A stretch of 64,000 nt of DNA from UBA11865 sp041570195 (GTDB lineage: Bacteria; Chloroflexota; Anaerolineae; Promineifilales; Promineifilaceae), in the NCBI GenBank assembly GCA_041570195.1, contig JBFFWQ010000017.1, forward strand, positions 1 to 64,000, written 5' to 3'. Positions within the stretch are counted from its first letter, which is position 1; the number at the start of each line of letters is the position of its first letter. A program made the position numbers and the translations under genes. Under the pieces are notes generated by a model, which saw nothing but the letters and a program-made list of their open reading frames with translations, was not told where the DNA came from and ran no database searches. Below are positions 18,066 to 26,326 of this stretch, piece after piece.

Positions 18066-18824
18066 ATGAGCAAGACCGTACTTGTTATTGCAGCCCATCC
18101 GGATGACGAAGTTCTGGGCCTGGGTGGGACGGTGGCGCGACACGGGCTCTTGGGTGATCGGGTCATTGTCGGTCTGATAGCTGACGTGGGCAAAGTCCGC
18201 TACGAACAGGAGACGATCGACTTGGTGCGTGAATACACGCGGAAGTCAGCCACTATTTTGGGGATTGAAAGCCTCCATTTCGGTGGTTTTCCAGATCAGG
18301 CTTTGGAATTACTGCCGCTAATTGAAATCACCCAGTGGATCGAGTCGTTAATTGCTGACACGCAACCAGAGGTGATTTACACCCATCATAAGGGGGATAT
18401 CAACAACGATCATCTACTTGTTCATAAGGCGACGCTGACAGCCACCCGTCCCTACAACGCTGCTTCAGTGAAACGAATCTTAACTTTCGAAACCCCATCG
18501 GCTAGCGAATGGTCTGGACCTTATCCAGAGAATCTCTTTGCGCCTAACGTGTTGGTCGATATCACCGCCACACTTGAGCGAAAGTTAGAAGCGATGGCGG
18601 CTTACCATACCGAAACAAGAGCCTTCCCCCACCCCAGATCGCTCGAGTCATTGCAGGCCAGGGCCGCTTTTTGGGGTAGCCAGATCGGGGTACAAGCCGC
18701 GGAACCCTTCTTTATGGTGCGCGAGATACTGAAAAGAGGGACAGCCTTTTGCCGTTTGCTTTGCCCGACCTGGATGAAACAGACTTGTCCCAGATTAAGG
18801 AGGTGCTGGAATCGGGTTGGCTGA
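18066..18824 (+). CDS. PIG-L/LmbE-family N-deacetylase
   Basis: A zinc-dependent deacetylase for N-acetylated sugars. AAHPDDEVLGLGGT (about residues 9-22) supplies the AHPDDE metal/catalytic motif, and YTHHKGDINNDHLLVHKA (about 115-132) supplies the HxxDxNxDH motif. The family body ends near MVREILKRG (about residue 224). A further 28 residues of Cys/Arg-rich tail overlap the start of the next gene by 76 bases, unlike its neighbours. A stop may have been lost by a point or frameshift change. Likely removes acetyl so that another acyl group can be installed. Confidence 0.88.
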   Translation: MSKTVLVIAAHPDDEVLGLGGTVARHGLLGDRVIVGLIADVGKVRYEQETIDLVREYTRKSATILGIESLHFGGFPDQALELLPLIEITQWIESLIADTQPEVIYTHHKGDINNDHLLVHKATLTATRPYNAASVKRILTFETPSASEWSGPYPENLFAPNVLVDITATLERKLEAMAAYHTETRAFPHPRSLESLQARAAFWGSQIGVQAAEPFFMVREILKRGTAFCRLLCPTWMKQTCPRLRRCWNRVG

Positions 18825-19918
18825 CTACGGGGCCCAAGACCACCCAGTTCGAGGCAGCTTTCGCTGCGGCCGTTGGGGCCAAAGAGGCGATCGCCGTCAA
18901 CTCTTGCACGGCTGCCATGCACCTGGCCCTGGAAGCCATCGACCTGCGACCAGGGGATGAGGTAATCACCACCTCCTACACCTTCGCCGCCACGGCCGAA
19001 GTCATCCGTTACTTCGATGCCCGGCCGATTTTGGTAGATATCCGAGCCCATGATTTTAACATCGACCCGGAGTTGATTGAAGCGGCCGTCAGCAGGCGGA
19101 CGCGGGCCATCCTACCCGTTCACGTCGGCGGCTTGCCGGCCGAGATGGAAGCGATCCGGACCATTGCACACCAAAATCAATTAGCCGTTGTCGAAGACGC
19201 CGCTCATGCCTTCCCGGCCAGGTACAAAGGTAACCCCATCGGTTATTCGGCTACGGCCGAAGATGGCGCCCCAGCCCACTTCGCCTGTTTCTCCTTTTAC
19301 GCCACTAAGAGCATAACCACTGGGGAAGGCGGGATGATTTGCACCGGGGACAAAGCTCTGGCCGAGCGCTGCCGGGTGATGGCGCTACATGGTATCAGCA
19401 AGGATGCCTGGAAACGCTACACGAATGAAGGCTCTTGGTATTATGAGATCATTGCCCCAGGCTACAAATACAATATGACCGACATCGCCGCCGGTTTGGG
19501 TCTGGCCCAGCTAGCCAAGGCGGAAATAATGCGTCAGCGTCGGGAGGAGATCGCCCTACGTTATAATTCAGCCTTTGAGCAAGAAGACGCCCTGCAAGTA
19601 CCATTCGATCGCCAAAACTGCCAGCATGCCTGGCACCTATATATGTTGCGCCTAAACCTGGACCACCTCGTTATCGACAGGACTCGCTTCATTAAAGAGC
19701 TACGAAAGCGTAATATCGGCGCCAGTGTCCATTTCATTCCCCTGCACCTGCACCCTTATTACCGACAAACCTACGGCTACCGGCCTGAGGATCTTCCTCT
19801 CGCGTTTGAAGAGTATCAGCGCCAGGTTTCCCTCCCCCTGTATAGCAAAATGGTGGAACAGGACGTGGACGATGTTATTGAGGCTGTCCTGGAGATTGTG
19901 ACTTGTTTCAGTCACTAA
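18749..19918 (+). CDS. DegT/DnrJ/EryC1-family sugar aminotransferase
   Basis: PLP-dependent transaminase of nucleotide-sugar keto groups, 389 aa. Seen are SGWLTTGPKTTQFE at the start, NSCTAAMHLALEA, TTSYTFAATAEVI, the AAHAFPARYKG region, FSFYATKSITTGEGGM with the PLP-lysine K in ATK, and YKYNMTDIAAGLG. The start is TTG 18749 with GAGGG eight bases upstream. With the dehydratase gene downstream it would make an amino sugar (dehydrate, then aminate). Confidence 0.92.
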   Translation: MPFALPDLDETDLSQIKEVLESGWLTTGPKTTQFEAAFAAAVGAKEAIAVNSCTAAMHLALEAIDLRPGDEVITTSYTFAATAEVIRYFDARPILVDIRAHDFNIDPELIEAAVSRRTRAILPVHVGGLPAEMEAIRTIAHQNQLAVVEDAAHAFPARYKGNPIGYSATAEDGAPAHFACFSFYATKSITTGEGGMICTGDKALAERCRVMALHGISKDAWKRYTNEGSWYYEIIAPGYKYNMTDIAAGLGLAQLAKAEIMRQRREEIALRYNSAFEQEDALQVPFDRQNCQHAWHLYMLRLNLDHLVIDRTRFIKELRKRNIGASVHFIPLHLHPYYRQTYGYRPEDLPLAFEEYQRQVSLPLYSKMVEQDVDDVIEAVLEIVTCFSH

Positions 19919-19990
19919 TCCGTGTCAATCGTCACTTGATCGGCGATGAGTTTTCATGAATAATATCACATAGGAAAGACTCTCGTTTTT

Positions 19991-20153
19991 GTCGGTCATC
20001 GTGCCGCGGGCAAAGCCACAAGTCACCGTTTCGGCCGTGGCAGGGTGATAGCAGGAGCTTTTCTAGACCGACAAGATTGCTGTCGTCTGGTCTAGATACT
20101 GTAGCCAGAGCCGTTGTTGGTGGAGTGAGCCCGGAAGTTGCGGCATACACTCC
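19991..20153 (+). ncRNA. candidate structured leader RNA upstream of the dehydratase gene
   Basis: Within the 283-base gap several pairings stack up. GTCGGT (19991-19996) can pair with ACCGAC (20067-20072), enclosing GCCAC (20015-20019)/GTGGC (20037-20041) with an inner CCG-TTT-CGG. Alternatively TCTAGACC (20062-20069) pairs with GGTCTAGA (20089-20096), with inner GACA/TGTC. These two folds share bases 20067-20069 and exclude each other, as in a riboswitch or attenuator. A third hairpin GGAGTG (20122-20127)/CACTCC (20148-20153) follows. The ATG at 20202 has no nearby Shine-Dalgarno. I recognise no known riboswitch class. Confidence 0.4.
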
Positions 20154-20201
20154 TCCGGACTTCAAGGGTGTGGCGCATCAAGGTCACAAGTCGTTACTGC
20201 C

Positions 20202-22046
20202 ATGTCAAAATACCTACTCAGTCTACGCAATCGTCACTTCTTCTTTATTGACGCACTTATCCTGCTCGCAACGCCGACCCTGGCCCTGTTGTTGCAATCG
20301 GGCGAACTGAGCGCGATCCCCGATCATCGCCAGGAGTTGCTTGGTTATACAGTCGTGGCTTTGGTGATACGGCAGGTCGTCTTCTACCAGGCAGGTCTCT
20401 ACAGACGGTACTGGGCTTACGCCAGTGCCGACGAGCTCTACCAGGTCGGCATCGCTGTCATCATTTCCACAATCCTGATCGCCCTTGTGGCCTGGTTCAT
20501 TTCCTTATTCACCTTACCCGCGATTTCCCTTTCAGCCCTGTTCATTGACGCGTTGCTTGTCCTTGTTTTTGTGGGCGGCGCCCGTTTTAGCGTTCGCCTA
20601 TCTTCCGGCCACCGTCATAGTCCAAGCCGAAATAGTCGCCGGACATTAATCTTCGGGGCTGGCGATGCCGGCGAGATGATCCTCCGCGAGATGAAATCCA
20701 TCCCCGATCTGGGTTACTATCCGGTAGCCTTTCTGGACGATGATCCCAAAAAGCACAATATCCGCATCCATGGATTACTTGTTTTGGGTGGTCGGAAGGA
20801 CCTGGTGCGAGTTATATCAACCAGAAGCATCAACTGCGTTGTCATCGCCATGCCCTCGGTGCCAGGCGATATGGTTCGCGACATCGTCGACACGTGCAAA
20901 CGAATCCGGGTGGAAACCAAGGTCGTCCCCGCCCTTTCTGAAATTTTGAATGGCCGAGTCACGATCAGCCAACTGCGCGATGTCGCCATTGATGATCTGC
21001 TGCGACGGGATCCGGTGCGCACCGATACCGAGTCAGTCAGCCGCTTACTCGCCGGGCGGCGGGTGTTGGTCACCGGCGGGGGCGGCTCCATCGGCCGCGA
21101 GCTGTGTCGCCAGATCCTCTACTGTGCGCCGCTGGAACTCATCATCCTGGGTCACGGCGAGAACGCGATTTTCGAAACCCACCATGAACTGCGACGCTTA
21201 AAGAAAGACCGCTGCAAGATCACTCCGGTGATCGCGGACACGCGTTTCCCCCAACGCGTCTTAGCCGTCTTCGAGGAATTTCAGCCCCAATTCGTTTTTC
21301 ACGCCGCTGCCCACAAGCATGTGCCACTGATGGAGAGCAACCCGGCCGAAGCCATCACCAATAATGTGTGGAGCACGGCCGTCTTGCTCGACGCCTCCCT
21401 GGCGACGGGCGTAGCTCGCTTTGTGATGATCTCCACCGACAAGGCCGTTAACCCCACCAGCATTATGGGAGCCAGCAAACGAGTGGCCGAGATGCTCGTT
21501 TATCGGGCGGCGAAAGAGCACGACCTGCCCTATGTGGCCGTGCGTTTCGGCAATGTCTTGGGCAGCTGCGGCAGCGCCATCCTGACCTTCAAACGACAGA
21601 TTGAGTCCGGCGGCCCGGTGACCATTACCCACCCGGCGGTCAATCGCTACTTCATGACCATTCCCGAGGCCGTGCAATTGGTTTTACAGGCGGCCGTTTT
21701 GGGCGAAGGGGGCGAGGTTTTTGTGTTGGATATGGGCCAGCCCATCAAAATTGTCGATCTGGCCTGTGACATGATCCGCCTGTCTGGCCTCAAACCTGAA
21801 GTTGACATTGCCGTCGAGTACATTGGCCTGCGGCCCGGCGAAAAGTTGTCAGAAGAGCTATTTGCAGTCAGCGAACGGCACGGCACAACCCGGCATGAAA
21901 AGATCTTCATCGCCATCAACGGGCAAGGCATATCGGACCAATTTGAGACGGCGTTAGAAGCGCTGCTCCAATCGGCGCAGCAGAACGATCGGGAAAGAAT
22001 CATTGAAAACCTGCGCATGCTTGTGCCCGAATACCAGTCTGCTTGA
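20202..22046 (+). CDS. CapD/WbpM-type nucleoside-diphosphate-sugar 4,6-dehydratase
   Basis: 614 aa. It has four N-terminal membrane helices (about 12-125), a first Rossmann-like domain (TLIFGAGDAGEMILREM), and a C-terminal short-chain dehydrogenase domain with VLVTGGGGSIGRELCRQI. HAAAHKHVPLMESNP and the catalytic MISTDKAVNPTSIMGASKR (the Tyr of the SDR YxxxK replaced by Met, as in the WbpM group) follow, then VRFGNVLGSCGS. It converts UDP-GlcNAc-type donors to 4-keto-6-deoxy sugars feeding the DegT aminotransferase. It is preceded by the candidate structured leader. Confidence 0.93.
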   Translation: MSKYLLSLRNRHFFFIDALILLATPTLALLLQSGELSAIPDHRQELLGYTVVALVIRQVVFYQAGLYRRYWAYASADELYQVGIAVIISTILIALVAWFISLFTLPAISLSALFIDALLVLVFVGGARFSVRLSSGHRHSPSRNSRRTLIFGAGDAGEMILREMKSIPDLGYYPVAFLDDDPKKHNIRIHGLLVLGGRKDLVRVISTRSINCVVIAMPSVPGDMVRDIVDTCKRIRVETKVVPALSEILNGRVTISQLRDVAIDDLLRRDPVRTDTESVSRLLAGRRVLVTGGGGSIGRELCRQILYCAPLELIILGHGENAIFETHHELRRLKKDRCKITPVIADTRFPQRVLAVFEEFQPQFVFHAAAHKHVPLMESNPAEAITNNVWSTAVLLDASLATGVARFVMISTDKAVNPTSIMGASKRVAEMLVYRAAKEHDLPYVAVRFGNVLGSCGSAILTFKRQIESGGPVTITHPAVNRYFMTIPEAVQLVLQAAVLGEGGEVFVLDMGQPIKIVDLACDMIRLSGLKPEVDIAVEYIGLRPGEKLSEELFAVSERHGTTRHEKIFIAINGQGISDQFETALEALLQSAQQNDRERIIENLRMLVPEYQSA

Positions 22047-22061
22047 CGTGACTGACTCCTG

Positions 22062-23462
22062 ATGTCACCCCAGAATTCGACCTGGGTTCGCTGGTCTCGC
22101 CAAATCGTAAACTATGAATTGTTGATCTTACTCCTGCTGTTACCATCCGAGCTTTTCCCATCCCCCTTCCAAATTGCACCTCTTCTGATCATCCCTTTGC
22201 TCTGGCTGCTGCATAAGGTCGCCTACGGCCGCTTCGCCGGTCCTACACCTTTCGACGTGGCCATTTTGGCCTTGCTACTCATGCTACTGGTCAGCCAATT
22301 CGCTACCTTCGACATCCAGTTCAGCCTGGGTAAAACTACCGGCTTGCTTTACGGGATAGCTGTTTTTTACGCGGCCGCGGCCGCCAGCGGACGGTCATGG
22401 CGCCATATGGCGGCCGGCACGGGCATCCTCATTATCTCCGGCCTGACCGTCGCAACCTTTGCCTTGGTCGGCACCAACTGGATCCCCAAGTTTCCCGTCC
22501 TACGCGAGATCACTGCCTTGTTGCCACAGTTTGTATTTTTCCCGGCAGCCGCGCCCGAAGGTTTCAGCCCTAACCCGGTGGCTGGCACCCTGCTATGGGT
22601 CTTGCCAGTTTTCATCGTGGTAGCCACAATCAGCTACAAGGAACTTGATCGGTGGCAGGCCAGGCTGGGACGCCGGCCGGCAACGGTTATCCTGGCCTTG
22701 AGCCTGGCCGCCCTCATCTTCATGACCGGCATATTTCTTTTGACTCAGTCGCGCGGCGGTTGGGCAGGGCTGGCCGTGGCTATGCTTTTCCTATTCCTCG
22801 TTTTCCGTGGTAAGCGCTGGTACGTGATGTTGGCCGTGTCGCTCATCTTCGCCTTGCTCGTCATGGGCGCCATATGGTGGCTGGTGAGTGATGAGACGCC
22901 GCCAGAACCGGGCTGGGCAGGTGAGGAAGCGTTGGAGATCCCTGGCACAGCATCGCTACAGAACAGCCTGGAACTGCGGCTGGAGATCTGGAACCGGGCC
23001 CTGTACGGCATCCAGGATTACCCTCTAACCGGAATGGGCATGGGCACCTTCCGCAGGGTAGCGCCGGTCCTTTATCCCCTATTGCTCACGCCATTCGATA
23101 AGGACATCGCGCATGCCCACAATCATTTGCTGCAAACAGCTCTCGATTTAGGGCTGCCCGGGCTGGCGGCCTACCTGGCCCTCTGGCTCCTGGCCGGAAT
23201 CTTGTTGTGGCAAGTGTGGCGGACGGCCGGCACTGAACGGGCGCGGTATTTGGCCGTCGGTTTCGCGGCCGGGTTGTTGGGCTATTTCGTCTACGGCCTG
23301 ACCGATACCATTGCCCTGGGTGCCAAGCCGGGTTCCATCTTCTGGCTGTTATTGGGATTGGTGGCGGGGTTACATAGGTTGGCGGAAGTGCGAGGCCGGG
23401 CGGCCTCTGCACCGTCACCCCATCGGTCTCACGGATCGTCGGCGACTACGATTGGTTCCTGA
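22062..23462 (+). CDS. O-antigen ligase/polymerase-like membrane protein
   Basis: 466 aa with about 11-12 membrane helices and a large extracytoplasmic loop carrying LRLEIWNRALYGIQDYPLTG, then MGMGTFRRVAPVLYPLLLTP and AHAHNHLLQTALDLGLPGL, the Wzy_C/WaaL signature with conserved Arg and His. It is distinct from the polymerase at 7634 and more probably ligates the finished polymer to its carrier or acts as a second polymerase. It is the last gene of the locus, 15 bases after the dehydratase. Confidence 0.85.
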   Translation: MSPQNSTWVRWSRQIVNYELLILLLLLPSELFPSPFQIAPLLIIPLLWLLHKVAYGRFAGPTPFDVAILALLLMLLVSQFATFDIQFSLGKTTGLLYGIAVFYAAAAASGRSWRHMAAGTGILIISGLTVATFALVGTNWIPKFPVLREITALLPQFVFFPAAAPEGFSPNPVAGTLLWVLPVFIVVATISYKELDRWQARLGRRPATVILALSLAALIFMTGIFLLTQSRGGWAGLAVAMLFLFLVFRGKRWYVMLAVSLIFALLVMGAIWWLVSDETPPEPGWAGEEALEIPGTASLQNSLELRLEIWNRALYGIQDYPLTGMGMGTFRRVAPVLYPLLLTPFDKDIAHAHNHLLQTALDLGLPGLAAYLALWLLAGILLWQVWRTAGTERARYLAVGFAAGLLGYFVYGLTDTIALGAKPGSIFWLLLGLVAGLHRLAEVRGRAASAPSPHRSHGSSATTIGS

Positions 23463-23699
23463 AACCCGGCAACCCCCGGGCAATGCCTGGAGCAGCACTT
23501 GAACGATGTCGAAAAGGAACATTGACTATAAGAACTGCCCTTGGGGACCACACCAAGAGCCCAAATGATAGGTACAGGTTTTTGGGCTACACTACCCTGT
23601 ACAGGCGAGGTCAATAGCTGACTCCGGCGGTGGTTCAGAGTCTGGCGAGCTGTGTGGAATGACTGTCTTCATGCCTGGCTTTTTGGCCGAATGTGCTCG

Positions 23700-24104
23700 C
23701 TAGGTTGTGCTATTAGAGGTGACAACGTCGAGATCATAGCGAGCATCACGTATCGTCTTGAGGATTGTGCTTGGTGAGGAGCCCTTTGGCAGATAGGCCG
23801 CTGCACCCGCCTCCATCACATTGGCGCAAGTCACTTGGCCCAACCGGCCGTGAATGATGATGGCCATGTCTGGCAAATCCTGCCTGAGTTGACAAATGCG
23901 TTCCTGCAGCTCGTCGGACCATGTGTCATGACCAAGCAGCAGGACGTCCGGCCTGGCGGCAGTCAACTGGCTCAAGGTGCGCGGGTTCAAAGGGCATTTA
24001 CCAATTACTTTCATGTCGGCTTGCTGGTCGAGAAGCGCACCAATCGCGTCGCGCCAGGCAACATTGTTGTCGACAATGAACACCCGCATGTTCTCGTCAG
24101 CCAT
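23700..24104 (-). CDS. stand-alone degenerate receiver-domain protein
   Basis: ATG 24104 (134 aa) has GGGGG eight bases upstream; a longer frame from 24185 has none. The fold pattern is a CheY-like receiver: RVFIVDNNVAWRDAIGALL at the start, PDVLLLG at strand 3, DMAIIIHGR at strand 4, AGAAAYLPKGS with the conserved Lys at strand 5. The phosphoacceptor Asp at the end of strand 3 is replaced (LLLGHD), and the Thr/Ser of strand 4 is His. There is no output domain. It resembles NarL-type receivers and probably works without phosphorylation. Confidence 0.75.
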   Translation of the reverse strand: MADENMRVFIVDNNVAWRDAIGALLDQQADMKVIGKCPLNPRTLSQLTAARPDVLLLGHDTWSDELQERICQLRQDLPDMAIIIHGRLGQVTCANVMEAGAAAYLPKGSSPSTILKTIRDARYDLDVVTSNSTT

Positions 24105-24281
24105 GGACGATGCCCCCAGCTTCTTGCGCTGTAGCCAGCTCCTGAACATACGCCAGATCCTATCGATTCTTGAACAATCTGACATTGGTCAAAAGACGAT
24201 TGCTGCTAAGTCAAATGACCTGTTTTGCCCGACGTCGCAGGCAGCGGCGATTGACATGATCACCCCATAAGTACGGACCGA

Positions 24282-26207
24282 TCACAAATCGTTGCCCACC
24301 TGACCTGCCGCTGGATCCTCATGGTGAAGCTGAAAGGCAATGTTGGTGATGGCCACACCCTCCATATTTCGAAAGGCCAGGTTGATCGTTAGCGCGCTAT
24401 TGCGATGCAAGGCTTGTTCCCAGTAGCTACCCATGGTCAACCCGCCCATCAACAGGTGGATGTAAGACTCTGGATACTGCTGGCGTATTTGCTGGACGTA
24501 CTCCACCAATGGTTCAGTCAGGCTGCGATAAGGGGATGGCAGTATGACCAATTCGTGTTCGCTCATCCTGGCCGTCCATTTGCGTTGCAGATCGGCCGTG
24601 CGCCTCTCGTCAATTGAGACATGCACGGCGGTCCACGGCCGCTCCAGCGAATTGGCGAAATTAATGGCCCGGATGGTGGCGGCATGGAGATTGTCAACCA
24701 ACACCAGAGTCTGCATTCGGCGAGCAGCCACCGGCATATTGACCCCGGCCATGCTCAATCCGCGGGCTACTTCCTGGTAGTGGCGATGAATGCGAGAAAA
24801 GACCCAGACCAGCGCGGGCAAAAGAAAGATAATTATCCAGGCGCCTTCTCTGAACTTGGTAACGGCAAAAACCATGGCCACAATCCCGGTAGCCAGGGCG
24901 CCCACCGCGTTGACGAGTTGCTTGGTTCGCCAACGAGGATCGTGCCTTGACATCACCTCTCTACCCATGATCTCCTCGCCGGGCTTGATTTTCGAGATCC
25001 GATGCCAGCGCACGACCATGCCTATCTGCGAAATCGTGAAACTTAAGAATACGCCAATGGCATAAAGAGGGATAAGCGCCGATACAGAGGCATCAAAGAC
25101 GATGATTAACAAAGAAGCAACGATGGCCAGGCCGACTATACCCCATGAGAAGACCAGCCGGCTACCGCGAAAAGTCAATTGTCTGGGCAGGAAACCGTCC
25201 CCGGCAGCCAAAGCTGCCAGTCTGGGGAAATCAGCGTAACTGGTATTGGCGGCCATGATCAGGATGATAGTCGTGGCCCCCAGCATTAGGAAATAGAGCA
25301 GACCATCGCCCAATACAGCGCGGGCTATCTGAGAGATAACCGTCTCGTCCTCGAAGGGCACGGCGCCAACTGCGTTGGCCAACAGTGTGATGCCCAGGAA
25401 GAGGGTGATCAAAATAGCGCTCATGGCTGCCAAGGTCCTGGCCGCATTTCGTGAACGAGGTTCCTTGAAAGCGCTGATGCCGTTGGAGATGGCCTCTACG
25501 CCAGTCAGGGCTGTTGAGCCACTGCTAAAAGCCCGCAGAACGAGGAACAGGCTCAGCGGTTGGAGAGTATGCTGGACCATCTCCACACCAGTCACCGTGC
25601 CCAATGTGCCCGACACCCAGCGCCAAGTGCCAACGATGAGTGTCAAGAAAGCCATGGCCAGGAAGAAATAGGTGGGAATGGCGAAAGCTGTACTCGATTC
25701 CTTCAGGCCACGAAGATTGACCAGCGTGACTATGGCAATCAGGCCAACGGCGATGATTACGCGGAATGGCTGAATCGCCGGGAAGGCCGAGCTCATCTGG
25801 GCTACACCTGAAGAGATGCTCACCGCTACCGTAAGGATATAGTCGGTTAACAAGGCGGCCGCCGCCACCAGACCCGCTAGCTCGCCCAGGTTATCCCGGG
25901 CGACGATGTAAGCGCCACCGCCATTAGGATAGGCATAGATGGTCTGCCGATAGGATATGGTGAGAATCCCCAATAGCAAGCAGATTCCTGTGGCGATGGG
26001 GATGGATAAGCCAAAGTAGATGGTTCCCGCCAGGGCTAGGATCAGCAAGATTTCCTCGGTCGCATAGGCGACTGAAGATAGCGCGTCAGAAGCGAAGATG
26101 GCCAACGCCGGCACCTTGCTAATGGCCTGATGAGGAGCGGCAGACGTTTCTAGCGGTCGTCCTAGCAGAACCTGTGAAAACGGCCGCCGGGTTGCGACTC
26201 TAGTCAT
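24282..26207 (-). CDS. KimA-like APC-superfamily potassium importer
   Basis: 641 aa with about 12 membrane helices. It begins LLGRPLETSAAPHQAISKVP, then ALAIFASDALSSVAYATEEI, ISYRQTIYAYPNGGGAYIVA, LLTDYILTVAVSISSG and SSGSTALTGVEAISNGISAF, matching my memory of Bacillus KimA (YdaO), a proton-coupled K+ symporter bound by c-di-AMP. The cytoplasmic C-terminus (about 490-641) looks USP-like. Generic amino-acid permease is the alternative name that pipelines would give. No c-di-AMP riboswitch is evident upstream. Confidence 0.82.
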   Translation of the reverse strand: MTRVATRRPFSQVLLGRPLETSAAPHQAISKVPALAIFASDALSSVAYATEEILLILALAGTIYFGLSIPIATGICLLLGILTISYRQTIYAYPNGGGAYIVARDNLGELAGLVAAAALLTDYILTVAVSISSGVAQMSSAFPAIQPFRVIIAVGLIAIVTLVNLRGLKESSTAFAIPTYFFLAMAFLTLIVGTWRWVSGTLGTVTGVEMVQHTLQPLSLFLVLRAFSSGSTALTGVEAISNGISAFKEPRSRNAARTLAAMSAILITLFLGITLLANAVGAVPFEDETVISQIARAVLGDGLLYFLMLGATTIILIMAANTSYADFPRLAALAAGDGFLPRQLTFRGSRLVFSWGIVGLAIVASLLIIVFDASVSALIPLYAIGVFLSFTISQIGMVVRWHRISKIKPGEEIMGREVMSRHDPRWRTKQLVNAVGALATGIVAMVFAVTKFREGAWIIIFLLPALVWVFSRIHRHYQEVARGLSMAGVNMPVAARRMQTLVLVDNLHAATIRAINFANSLERPWTAVHVSIDERRTADLQRKWTARMSEHELVILPSPYRSLTEPLVEYVQQIRQQYPESYIHLLMGGLTMGSYWEQALHRNSALTINLAFRNMEGVAITNIAFQLHHEDPAAGQVGNDL

Positions 26208-26252
26208 TTGCGATGCCTTTTCAGTTCGAGTGCGCCTTGATTTTGCTCATGA

Positions 26253-26287
26253 AATAAGCCGCCCTGGTCATACCAGAACGGCTTATT
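26253..26287 (-). terminator. hairpin downstream of groEL
   Basis: AATAAGCCG (26253-26261) pairs with CGGCTTATT (26279-26287), and inside it CTGGT pairs with ACCAG around a CAT loop. The hairpin lies about 40 bases past the groEL stop on the minus strand. The T-run after the stem is weak, so this may be an intrinsic terminator or a 3' stabiliser for the groESL message. Confidence 0.6.
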
Positions 26288-26326
26288 CTGGCTATCGGAA
26301 CTGGCAGTTTTCTCGCCAGCAGACGC

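Noticed and set aside
19991..20153. c-di-GMP (GEMM) or cobalamin riboswitch in the dehydratase leader
   Set aside because: GGGCAAAGCCAC and AGCAGGAGC words are reminiscent, but the two-hairpin GEMM core with its tetraloop and the cobalamin box with its four-way junction are absent.
23700..26207. c-di-AMP (ydaO) riboswitch for the KimA-like gene
   Set aside because: The 120-base spacer upstream of the gene is occupied by the groEL terminator hairpin and shows no ydaO-type core.
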